Below are positions 23,904-30,299 of a stretch of DNA of 33,905 nt, piece after piece (within the stretch, counting starts at the first letter, position 1; each line of letters starts with the position of its first letter). Position numbers and translations under genes: made by a program. The stretch comes from Streptomyces sp. CoH27 (lineage in GTDB: Bacteria > Actinomycetota > Actinomycetes > Streptomycetales > Streptomycetaceae): contig NZ_JAIQYY010000038.1 in NCBI RefSeq assembly GCF_020181035.1, forward strand, positions 1-33,905, given 5' to 3'. The notes under the pieces are model-generated. The model saw only the letters and a program-made list of their open reading frames with translations. It was not told where the DNA came from and did not search any database.

Positions 23904-24241
23904 CCGGCGGGCCGTGGCCGGTACCTGAAGTACGCCTTGCCCAGCACCAGTTCATCGGGCACGACCCCGTAATCGGTGCTGTCCCCGCCCGCATACGGAT
24001 TGTCCCCGAGCACCCACCAGCCGCCCTCGCGCCGCTCCACGGCACGCTTGACGACCAGCAGGTCCTGCTGGAACGGATGCCGCAGCACGACGACGTCCCC
24101 CGGCCGGACCGTGCCCCCGTACCGCAGCAGCAGCCGGTCCCCGTGCCGGAGCGTGGGCACCATGGACGGGCCCGTGACCTCGGCCAGCCCGAACGGCGCC
24201 ACCGCCCTCCCCCGTTCGGTCTCCTGCGACAGTTCCGGCAT
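23807..24241 (-). CDS. sodX: Nickel superoxide dismutase maturation protease (S26-like)
   Basis: 144 residues from ATG 24241, chosen over GTG 24286 because GGGGAGG lies eight bases upstream. It resembles type I signal peptidases: catalytic Ser in EVTGPSMVPTLRHGDRLLLR, general-base Lys in LLVVKRAVER and the GDNPYAGGDSTDYG box. It lacks the membrane anchor of secretory signal peptidases. Beside sodN, its role is to trim the SodN leader so that the nickel-binding N-terminal His is exposed. It is divergent from sodN. The last 97 bases overlap the end of the CGNR-like gene on the other strand. Confidence 0.92.
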   Translation of the reverse strand: MPELSQETERGRAVAPFGLAEVTGPSMVPTLRHGDRLLLRYGGTVRPGDVVVLRHPFQQDLLVVKRAVERREGGWWVLGDNPYAGGDSTDYGVVPDELVLGKAYFRYRPRPAGQRSPVALVRWAFSAARPLLPDRSASRRLRAR

Positions 24242-24386
24242 CCCCGGCACCTCCCCGGTCCGTTCCTCCACCAGTCTCAGTCTCACCCTGGACTTTTGTC
24301 CTAAGCCCTAGGGGGCACCCGAGAAATCGCGTTCCTCAGGGAGTAATGTCGCACCTGAGAAGACGATCACGAGGAAGGAATGCTCC
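24242..24386. promoter_or_regulatory. sodX-sodN divergent promoter region
   Basis: These 145 bases contain a GGAC-TTTT-GTCC dyad at 24290-24301, the palindrome CCCTAGGG near 24307-24314 and a possible TAATGT -10 for sodN at 24344-24349. sodN itself has GAGGAAGGA seven bases before its ATG. Nickel-responsive control through Nur is known for superoxide dismutase genes in Streptomyces; assigning either dyad to Nur would be speculation. Confidence 0.5.
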
Positions 24387-24782
24387 ATGCTTTCCCGCCT
24401 GTTTGCCCCCAAGGTCAAGGTCAGCGCCCACTGCGACCTGCCCTGCGGCGTTTACGACCCGGCCCAGGCCCGCATCGAGGCGGAGTCGGTGAAGGCCGTG
24501 CAGGAAAAGATGGCCGCCAACGACGACCCCCACTTCCAGACGCGTGCCGCCATCATCAAGGAGCAGCGCGCGGAGCTGGCGAAGCACCACGTCTCCGTGC
24601 TCTGGAGCGACTACTTCAAGGCCCCGCACTTCGAGAAGTACCCGGAGCTGCACCAGCTGGTCAACGACACCCTGAAGGCCCTGTCGGCCGCCAAGGCGTC
24701 CACCGACCCGAAGACCGGCGAGAAGGCGCTTGAGCTCATCGCCGAGATCGACCGGATCTTCTGGGAGACCAAGAAGGCGTGA
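24387..24782 (+). CDS. sodN: Nickel-dependent superoxide dismutase
   Basis: 131 residues. A 14-residue leader MLSRLFAPKVKVSA is followed by the nickel hook HCDLPCGVYDP, in which His1, Cys2 and Cys6 of the mature enzyme bind nickel. The rest is the four-helix bundle (AQARIEAESVKAVQEKMA, then AELAKHHVSVLWSDYFKAPH). It removes superoxide in the cytoplasm as a hexamer. The leader needs cleavage by the adjacent sodX product. The last 19 bases of the gene form the left end of a 135-bp repeat that recurs 5 kb downstream, which makes the sodN 3' end the apparent integration target of a mobile element. The gene itself is intact. Confidence 0.97.
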   Translation: MLSRLFAPKVKVSAHCDLPCGVYDPAQARIEAESVKAVQEKMAANDDPHFQTRAAIIKEQRAELAKHHVSVLWSDYFKAPHFEKYPELHQLVNDTLKALSAAKASTDPKTGEKALELIAEIDRIFWETKKA

Positions 24783-24898
24783 TCTCCTCTTACGCCCTCT
24801 GACCTGCGATTTCCTTTATTGCAGTGTCTACCTGTCCGCACCCGGTCCGCAGGCCGCCGAGAACGGCGTCCATGACGGTCCGGGTGCGGTCTTCTTCG
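24764..24898. repeat. 135-bp direct repeat, left copy (probable attL with recombinase tail)
   Basis: This segment is identical over 135 bases to 29766-29900, an offset of 5002 bp. It starts 19 bases before the end of sodN and contains on the minus strand the C-terminal end of a tyrosine recombinase gene. The repeat breaks exactly at 24763/24764 and 24898/24899. Confidence 0.95.
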
Positions 24899-25005
24899 TC
24901 CGGCCACGGATGGGCGTAGAGCCGCAGCGTGATGACGGCGGGCGCGTGGCCGAGGACCAGCTGGACCTGCCTGACGCTCGCTCCGCCGGCGATGAGGGCG
25001 GAGGC
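24790..25005 (-). pseudogene. Tyrosine recombinase (integrase), C-terminal remnant
   Basis: The last 70 or so codons of a phage-type integrase survive: ASALIAGGASVRQVQLVLGH, then APAVITLRLYAHPWPDEEDR. The LGH carries a conserved catalytic-domain His and the Tyr of RLYAH is in the place of the nucleophile. The preceding catalytic box with Arg and His-x-x-Arg is absent: upstream of ASALI the frame reads unrelated residues. It ends 7 bases from the sodN stop, the usual arrangement of an integrase gene next to its att site. It cannot be active. Confidence 0.85.
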
Positions 25006-25069
25006 GACGCTCACGACAGCGAGCGAACGGCCTACGGAGCGCGGCCGACGCAGGTGGCGGAGTCAGCCC

Positions 25070-25888
25070 TCAGCGACGGCAGACAAGGATGCCGCCCAAG
25101 CATGTGACCTCAAAGGACCCATGCCGGGCGATGTGACCGGCCAGGATAGTGCGCGCCCGCTCGATCGTGGCATCGAAGGGCACATCGTGCTGATCCGCCC
25201 ATGCCTGGTAGGAGGCCATGTGCGCGATGACCGGCTCGGGATCGTGAACCGTGATGGTGCCGGGCAATTCGATTGCCTCCACCCGGCTGAACTCCTCCCC
25301 CAGGAAGGCCGGGGCCTTCTCCAGGGAGAAGCGGGCGCTGAGCGAGATGCGGGCCGGGCCGCGTCCGGTGCCGAGCACGTCGCCGGCGGCCCGCTGCCAC
25401 AGGTCGTCGAGTTCAGCTTTGTCCCGATCGCTGTTGGTGGAGGCGATCACCAGCCCGACACGGGCGACCACGCGAGACAGCTCCCTGACCGCCTGAGGGA
25501 TGTCCGGGACGTGGTAGAGCATGTGCAACGCCAAGGCAGCATCGGCGCTCCCCGTGGCCAGCGGCAAGCGGGTGGCGTCTGCAACGGCGACCAGGCCAGG
25601 GACACCAGCAAGGATGCCAGGAGCGATGTCCAGGCCCAGCAAGGCCAGGTCGGGCCGGTCCTGGCGGAGCCGCTGGATGAACTTGCCGTTGCCGCAGCCG
25701 ACGTCGACCACGCGCCCACGCACGCCCCTCAACTGTTCGGCAACGATGCCAGGCAGGTCGTAACGGGGCGTCTGCCACTGGTAGAGCGACTGGCGGGCGG
25801 CCAGATCGCGGTCACTGCTGTAGGCACTTCCGGCGAGACGGCCCCGGTCGGTGACGGCGGCGTCGTGTGCGGCGGACAGTTCGGTCAC
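25070..25888 (-). CDS. Class I SAM-dependent methyltransferase (island cargo)
   Basis: 272 residues. The SAM-binding motif is GRVVDVGCGNGKFIQRLRQD near residue 58, then LALLGLDIAPGIL and LVAVADATRLPL, then SADAALALHMLYHVPDIPQA. It is a Methyltransf_11-type enzyme of unknown substrate. The GTG start at 25888 overlaps the stop of the XRE regulator gene as GTGA, with GGAG eight bases upstream, so the two are coupled. The first 100 bases of this gene recur, with about 13 percent divergence, beyond the right-hand repeat. It is unrelated in detail to the methyltransferase at 22.4-23.2 kb. Confidence 0.87.
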   Translation of the reverse strand: MTELSAAHDAAVTDRGRLAGSAYSSDRDLAARQSLYQWQTPRYDLPGIVAEQLRGVRGRVVDVGCGNGKFIQRLRQDRPDLALLGLDIAPGILAGVPGLVAVADATRLPLATGSADAALALHMLYHVPDIPQAVRELSRVVARVGLVIASTNSDRDKAELDDLWQRAAGDVLGTGRGPARISLSARFSLEKAPAFLGEEFSRVEAIELPGTITVHDPEPVIAHMASYQAWADQHDVPFDATIERARTILAGHIARHGSFEVTCLGGILVCRR

Positions 25889-27222
25889 GTCGGCAGCTCC
25901 GGAGGGTGGGCGGCGGGTGCGGCCGCAAGGACGGCCGTGTGCTGGAGTCGTTCGCGCAGGTGTACGGCCTGCGCGGCTCCACCGTACTGCGGCCCGCTCA
26001 GCTCCTGGCCCAGAGCGGTGAGCCGGCGCACGATGCTTGCCGACATGCGTTCCGGCGGGGAGCCGAGGACGAAACCGAGCATCGCCTCGGTACCGTCCAG
26101 GTCGCCGAGGAGCATGCGGCCGCGGGCGAGATCGACATGGGCGGCGAACAGGTCACCGACCGACTGGTCGTCGTCTTCGGCGCTTCGGTAGAGCCGGATC
26201 GCGGTGTCTGCACTGGCGATGGCCTGCTGGACATGCTCCCGCCCGCCTACGGCCAAGTGGCTCGTCCCCGCGTACGCGAACTGCTTGGCGGCCGGGAAGG
26301 CGAAAATGCCCGGCACCTCGTCGTGGCCACGCATCGCCTCGCGGGAGCGCTCGGCGCCCGCCAGCGCGGCTACGGCACCCGCCCGGTCTCCGGCTATGGC
26401 CAGCGCCCGCGCCTCCAGGCTCGCCAACCGAGCCCCGATACTCCCACCCGCCCGGTGCTGGCGACCGGCCTGCGCCAGCCGAGCCGCCCGCTCGTAGTGC
26501 CCGGTCCAGTAGGCGATCAGCGACTCCACAGCGCGTACCCAGGCCAGCATCCCCTCGTGGCCGGCCGCCTCGGCGCACGCCCTGGCGGTACGGCTGTGCG
26601 TGGCGGCAGAGTCATAGGCACCCAAGTCCAAGCAGACGTGCGCGGACAGCCCGCACAACCGAGAGGCCGCGACGTACAGGTCGGTGGTCTGCCGGGGATG
26701 CTGCCGCCCGCGCAGCAACTCGAACACCCCGTTCCGAAGCCGCTTGATCTCGACGTACACCTCCAGCAGCGGATGGCTGACGTAAGTACGGGCGAGCCGA
26801 GCGACATCGGCCTCCAACTGCTCTACGACGAACTCGTCGGCGTTGCGCTGCGCGATGAACCGGGCGAACTCCGCCGAGGCCACCGCATCCGCCGACACAG
26901 CTGCGGCGACGGTGCGTGGACGCGCCGTGGGCCACGCGAGCGGTGTCTGTCCCCCCTCATCCGCGCCCTCCCCACCCCGTCGGCTCTTGCTGACAGCGAC
27001 CGCCCGGTCGAGCACGGCGGCATCGACGCCGAAGACCTGCGCCAGGTACTTCCGCGTGTACGGCACCGGGATGCGCACCTCGCGCTCGTAGCGCCCGATC
27101 TCCTTGCCCGTCTTGGTGGCCCGCCCCTCCAGGGTATTGCACTCGTCGGCCACTCGCTGCTGGGACCACCCACGCTCTGTGCGCAGCCGGACGAGCAGAG
27201 CACCGATCCCTGTGTCGCTCAT
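25885..27222 (-). CDS. XRE-family regulator with TPR-like C-terminal sensor region
   Basis: 445 residues from ATG 27222. An N-terminal helix-turn-helix (IGALLVRLRTERGWSQQRVA, then TKTGKEIGRYEREVRIPVPY) is followed by a charged linker and about 300 residues of TPR-like helices rich in Ala and Arg. This layout matches actinobacterial XRE-TPR regulators that respond to small peptides or metabolites. It is coupled to the methyltransferase gene downstream and divergent from the HATPase gene. The start is somewhat uncertain: ATG 27222 follows GGGGTGAGGGG, and further in-frame ATGs lie upstream within the TGGCCCCC repeat region. It probably controls the divergent promoters between 27222 and 27327. 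Confidence 0.82.
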   Translation of the reverse strand: MSDTGIGALLVRLRTERGWSQQRVADECNTLEGRATKTGKEIGRYEREVRIPVPYTRKYLAQVFGVDAAVLDRAVAVSKSRRGGEGADEGGQTPLAWPTARPRTVAAAVSADAVASAEFARFIAQRNADEFVVEQLEADVARLARTYVSHPLLEVYVEIKRLRNGVFELLRGRQHPRQTTDLYVAASRLCGLSAHVCLDLGAYDSAATHSRTARACAEAAGHEGMLAWVRAVESLIAYWTGHYERAARLAQAGRQHRAGGSIGARLASLEARALAIAGDRAGAVAALAGAERSREAMRGHDEVPGIFAFPAAKQFAYAGTSHLAVGGREHVQQAIASADTAIRLYRSAEDDDQSVGDLFAAHVDLARGRMLLGDLDGTEAMLGFVLGSPPERMSASIVRRLTALGQELSGPQYGGAAQAVHLRERLQHTAVLAAAPAAHPPELPT

Positions 27223-27248
27223 CCCCTCACCCCGCAGCACGCGAACTG

Positions 27249-27287
27249 TGGCCCCCATAGTGGCCCCCGGCATGGCCCCCATGCCGG
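27249..27287. promoter_or_regulatory. Triple TGGCCCCC repeat and hairpin between divergent island genes
   Basis: TGGCCCCC occurs three times at exactly 12-bp steps (27249, 27261, 27273). It overlaps a perfect 9-bp dyad, CCGGCATGG-CCC-CCATGCCGG (27267-27287). It lies in the 104-bp space between the XRE and HATPase starts, where an operator for the XRE protein is expected. The link to that protein is inferred from position. Confidence 0.6.
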
Positions 27288-27326
27288 CTCCCGACCCAAA
27301 CGAGCTACAGCGGTTGGCTGTTGACC

Positions 27327-27794
27327 ATGCCCAGCACACCGCCCGGCAAGCCGGGCACTCTCGCCCTGGCCCCGACCCCTGCCCCAGGCGCCGACGTCGA
27401 GCGCCGCAGGAAGCTCTTCGACCGACACCGGACCACACCCGGCGCCGCCCGGAGATTCGTCGCCGAGACCCTTACCCAATGGGGCCGGACCGAACGCCTC
27501 GACGACGTGCAGCTGTGCGTCTCCGAACTCGCCACCAACGCCATCCTGCACGGAGCCCCCTCAGGCGGACTGGTGCTGGTGCGCATCACCCTCGCCGACA
27601 CCCAACTCCGCATCGAAGTACACGACAGCGGCGACGCCCCACCCCACAGACGACACGTACCGGCCGCCGCCGAGACCGGCCGCGGCCTACTGCCTGTCTC
27701 GGCCCTCGCCGACGACTGGGGCGTGGAGGAACGCCGGGGCCCCGGCAAGTGCGTGTGGGCCGCCTTCCAGCACAGCACGGTGCCGGCATGCTGA
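27327..27794 (+). CDS. HATPase-fold ATP-binding protein, anti-sigma-factor type
   Basis: 155 residues. The GHKL ATP-binding fold shows an N-box CVSELATNAILHGA, a G1 box VHDSG and a G2 box TGRGLLPVSALADDWG. It has no sensor domain or kinase His. This is the RsbW/SpoIIAB-like group that is numerous in Streptomyces, whose members may phosphorylate anti-anti-sigma factors or bind sigma factors. The ATG at 27327 lacks a good ribosome site; a TTG six bases upstream is also in frame. The stop overlaps the start of the next gene (ATGCTGA), so the two are coupled. Confidence 0.8.
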   Translation: MPSTPPGKPGTLALAPTPAPGADVERRRKLFDRHRTTPGAARRFVAETLTQWGRTERLDDVQLCVSELATNAILHGAPSGGLVLVRITLADTQLRIEVHDSGDAPPHRRHVPAAAETGRGLLPVSALADDWGVEERRGPGKCVWAAFQHSTVPAC

Positions 27795-29626
27795 CTCCCG
27801 CCAGCACCAGATCGCTCACGATCTCCGCCGGGCTGATCGCTTCCCTGGCCACGGTCACGTGGCTGGACACCGCCCCGACCGGCACCACTCTCTGCTGCCT
27901 CCTGCCTGTGCCACAGCCGCCGCGAAGCCGCTACGAGACGCAGACCGTCGTCGAACAACGCATGCGGACGATCGCCGAGGCCCTCCGCCTCGGCCCGGCC
28001 GCCGCGCCCCCACCGGACATCGGGCCACGTCTGCGCCCGATCACACCCACCGAGGTCGCCCTGCGCTTCGACAGCACCCCCTACCGCAAGCGCATCCCGG
28101 CAGGGCGCTCGTGGGCTCTCCTGCTCGGCCGACGAACCCCGGTGGCTCTCGTCCTCGGTCTGGACCCGCTCGCCCGCAGCGCCACTCCGGCCGAGATCGA
28201 CAGCTACCTCGACGTCGGCACCCTCCGCCAACGCCTCCTCTTCGGCCACACTCGCGAATTCGTGCTGTGCTTCGAGAACGTCAGGGTGCTCGTCCCCGAG
28301 CTCAGCTCTCAGCCCTTCCAGCACCATTCTGCACGCTTTCAGTGGGCCACGGCCTTAGGGCGCGTCGGACGGACGAACGACGCGGTGCCCGAGATGCGCA
28401 GAGTCCTGGATCTTCAGCAGCGTGTACTCGGAGAGTCACACTGCAACGTCGCCAGCATCCGCGCATCACTCGGCGCCCTCCTGTTGCAGCAGGGGAGCCT
28501 CGCCGAGGCAGAGGAACAGATGCGAGAAGCACTGAGCATCCTGTCGGAGAACGACGGCGAGCGCCTTGATGTCCGGCACGATCTAGTAGCAGTGCTGCTC
28601 GCGCGTGGGAGGGTTCGGGAGGCTATCCATCAGCTGAGGGAAATCGCGGAGCAGGAACTTCGCCGATCTGGGCCCGCGCATACCGACACAATTACTGCGC
28701 GCAATAGCCTTGGGGTTGCCCTGAAGGACTTCGGACAACTCGAAGAAGCGGAAGAGGTCTACCGTAAGGCACTCGGGGACGGAGCCGCTAAGCACTCAGA
28801 CGATCAGCCCCTGATGCTGACGGTGCGCCATAACCTCGCAGTGGTGTTGTGCATCCGAGGGAATCTCGACGAGGCGGAAAGCGAGCAGTCGGCGATCCTG
28901 GAAATCCAGGAGCGAATGCTCGGACCCGAGCATCCCCAGATGTTCGCGACGCGACTCTCACTAGCCCGCATTCTGGACGACAGAGGAGCCGCCGCCGAAG
29001 CCGAGACGGCATACCGCAACCTGTTGTCAGAGTGCACTCGTGTCATGGGCCGCAATCACCCGCAGACCTTGTCCATCTGGGGAAACCTGGCCTTCCTACT
29101 TTCCGATCAAGGGCGGTTTGTCGAATCGGAGGAGGAATATCGCAATGCGCTCGACGGATGCCTCAAGACCCTCGGCGAAGACCATCCAGACACCCTCACG
29201 ATGAAGCACAACCTGGCCATGGTGCTAGGGAACCGAGGGAAACTCGTAGAGGCCATCACGCATTTTCGAGACGTCGTGGAGCGTCGGACACGCACACTTG
29301 GGCCTGATCATCCAGAGACGTTGGCAGCACGCAAGAACCTTGGCGAGGGCCTGAGCCGAGCGGAGCAGCCAGCAGCAAGCGCCGAGCAGTTCGGGATTGT
29401 GGCTGAAGGCTGGGGTCGTACACGTGGCGCAGACCACGACTCCGTCTGGGACCTCCGCTACCGGCGAGCCCAACTCCTGTGGGAAGCCGGACGCCCTCGC
29501 GCCGCCCAAGACGAACTCGAAGCACTGCTGGACCTGGCCCAGAAGGCCGGCCTCGATGAGGATCCACGCGTCACTGCCCTGCAACGGGTGCTATTCGCCG
29601 TACGTGCCGACGATGGCGACTCCTAG
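27788..29626 (+). CDS. TPR protein (kinesin-light-chain-type repeats) with N-terminal uncharacterised domain
   Basis: 612 residues. Residues 1-40 include a hydrophobic stretch (LTISAGLIASLATVTWLDTA). Residues about 55-180 form a domain I do not recognise (RSWALLLGRRTPVALVLGLD, then LLFGHTREFVLCFENVRVLV). From about 180 to 600 there are at least eight TPRs with LGPEHP, MGRNHPQTL and LGEDHPDTL motifs, the same TPR class as in the FxsT-type protein. No NTPase domain is present. Codon 190 is TTA (28355-28357), so expression should need the bldA tRNA. Codon use in the TPR part is clearly less G+C-biased than in neighbouring genes, with CTA, GTA, AAT and TTT codons. It is coupled to the HATPase gene; a binding platform for that partner is my inference. 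Confidence 0.82.
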   Translation: MLTPASTRSLTISAGLIASLATVTWLDTAPTGTTLCCLLPVPQPPRSRYETQTVVEQRMRTIAEALRLGPAAAPPPDIGPRLRPITPTEVALRFDSTPYRKRIPAGRSWALLLGRRTPVALVLGLDPLARSATPAEIDSYLDVGTLRQRLLFGHTREFVLCFENVRVLVPELSSQPFQHHSARFQWATALGRVGRTNDAVPEMRRVLDLQQRVLGESHCNVASIRASLGALLLQQGSLAEAEEQMREALSILSENDGERLDVRHDLVAVLLARGRVREAIHQLREIAEQELRRSGPAHTDTITARNSLGVALKDFGQLEEAEEVYRKALGDGAAKHSDDQPLMLTVRHNLAVVLCIRGNLDEAESEQSAILEIQERMLGPEHPQMFATRLSLARILDDRGAAAEAETAYRNLLSECTRVMGRNHPQTLSIWGNLAFLLSDQGRFVESEEEYRNALDGCLKTLGEDHPDTLTMKHNLAMVLGNRGKLVEAITHFRDVVERRTRTLGPDHPETLAARKNLGEGLSRAEQPAASAEQFGIVAEGWGRTRGADHDSVWDLRYRRAQLLWEAGRPRAAQDELEALLDLAQKAGLDEDPRVTALQRVLFAVRADDGDS

Positions 29627-29637
29627 CGGGAGGCGCA

Positions 29638-29657
29638 ACAGTCCGCGCACAGTCCGC
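29638..29657. repeat. Paired ACAGTCCGC direct repeats near the right island end
   Basis: ACAGTCCGC occurs at 29638-29646 and 29649-29657, one helical turn apart, between the TPR gene and the right 135-bp repeat. Such pairs next to an att core may be arm-type recombinase sites, but this is only positional. Confidence 0.35.
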
Positions 29658-29765
29658 AAAACACCCGATCAAGACCGTCGCACCCCATCGCCACCAATCG
29701 CCAAAAGGCCAGGTCAGCGCCCCACAGGAAAGATTCCCGCAGGTCACCGACCCGGCCCATTACTA

Positions 29766-29900
29766 GGAGACCAAGAAGGCGTGATCTCCTCTTACGCCCT
29801 CTGACCTGCGATTTCCTTTATTGCAGTGTCTACCTGTCCGCACCCGGTCCGCAGGCCGCCGAGAACGGCGTCCATGACGGTCCGGGTGCGGTCTTCTTCG
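29766..29900. repeat. 135-bp direct repeat, right copy (second att-like junction)
   Basis: Identical to 24764-24898. It begins with the last 19 bases of sodN including the stop, but no other sodN sequence precedes it. On the minus strand it carries the last 36 or so codons of the same recombinase (29792-29900, from EEDRTRTV to IAGQRA). The sequence on both sides differs from the left copy. Confidence 0.95.
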
Positions 29901-30040
29901 ACTGCCGGGCAGCCGGATCCCCGTCAGTGCTGTAGGCGCTGCCGACGAGGCGGCCCGGTCGGTGCCGGCGGCATCGTGTGCGGCGGACAGTCCGGTCACG
30001 TCGGCACCCCCGGAGGGTGGGCAGCGGGTGAGGCCGCAAG
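29901..30040 (-). pseudogene. Diverged fragment of the island methyltransferase 5' end
   Basis: These 140 bases match 25789-25929 (start region of the island methyltransferase and the end of its upstream gene) with about 18 differences in 141 positions by hand count, including a 1-base deletion that shifts the frame. The reading frame from GTG 29999 opens TGLSAAHDAAGTDR, like the intact TELSAAHDAAVTDR, then is out of phase and runs into the recombinase tail. Confidence 0.85.
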
Positions 30041-30080
30041 AGCATCCGGCCCCCGCAGCCACCAGGAGCGGCCCCGCCCC

Positions 30081-30299
30081 ATGACCTACGCCACCGCCCG
30101 CGTCCGTGAACTCAGCCTCCACCGCCAGCACTTCGACCTCGCCGCCGGCGACATCATCCGCTTCCTGCGCGTCGGTACGAGCCTCCCCCGGCAAGACATG
30201 CGGGCCGGTCCGGAGCGTCTGCTCCGGACCGCCCCGCCCATGCGACGTCAGCTTGCGGCGGGAACCGGGTCGCGGGTTGGTACGGGTGTCACCTTCTGA
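30081..30299 (+). pseudogene. Short frame resembling an internally deleted ASCH-type protein
   Basis: 72 codons starting MTYATARVRELSLHRQHFDL, then AAGDIIRFLRVGTS. The first part resembles the start of ASCH-domain proteins and AAGDIIRF resembles a later strand, as if the middle had been lost at a repeated Ala-Ala-Gly. The 3' half runs through the terminator hairpin of the convergent symporter gene, and the nearest GGAG is 12 bases from the ATG. It is most likely a gene remnant at the island edge; the ASCH assignment is weak. Confidence 0.35.
30206..30231. terminator. Terminator of the symporter-PrpF operon
   Basis: CGGTCCGGAGC and GCTCCGGACCG pair over 11 bases around a 4-base loop, 17 bases past the minus-strand stop of the symporter gene. 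It overlaps the remnant frame on the plus strand. Confidence 0.82.

Larger units (their letters stand above)
24764..30040. mobile_element. Degraded integrative island at the sodN 3' end
   Basis: The island runs from the sodN 3' end to the last base with homology to its own left part. It contains the left repeat, a recombinase remnant, four cargo genes, the right repeat and a shortened copy of the methyltransferase 5' region. No replication, transfer or excision gene is visible, so it should be immobile. Cargo genes include a bldA-type TTA codon and less biased codon use than neighbours, consistent with later acquisition. Confidence 0.75.

Noticed and set aside
24764..24782. A tRNA as integration target of the island
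   Set aside because: No tRNA cloverleaf was seen near either repeat; the shared sequence is the end of sodN.
25761..25763. TTA on the minus strand in the island methyltransferase gene (also 26783-26785 in the XRE gene)
   Set aside because: Both are out of frame with their genes, so they are not codons.
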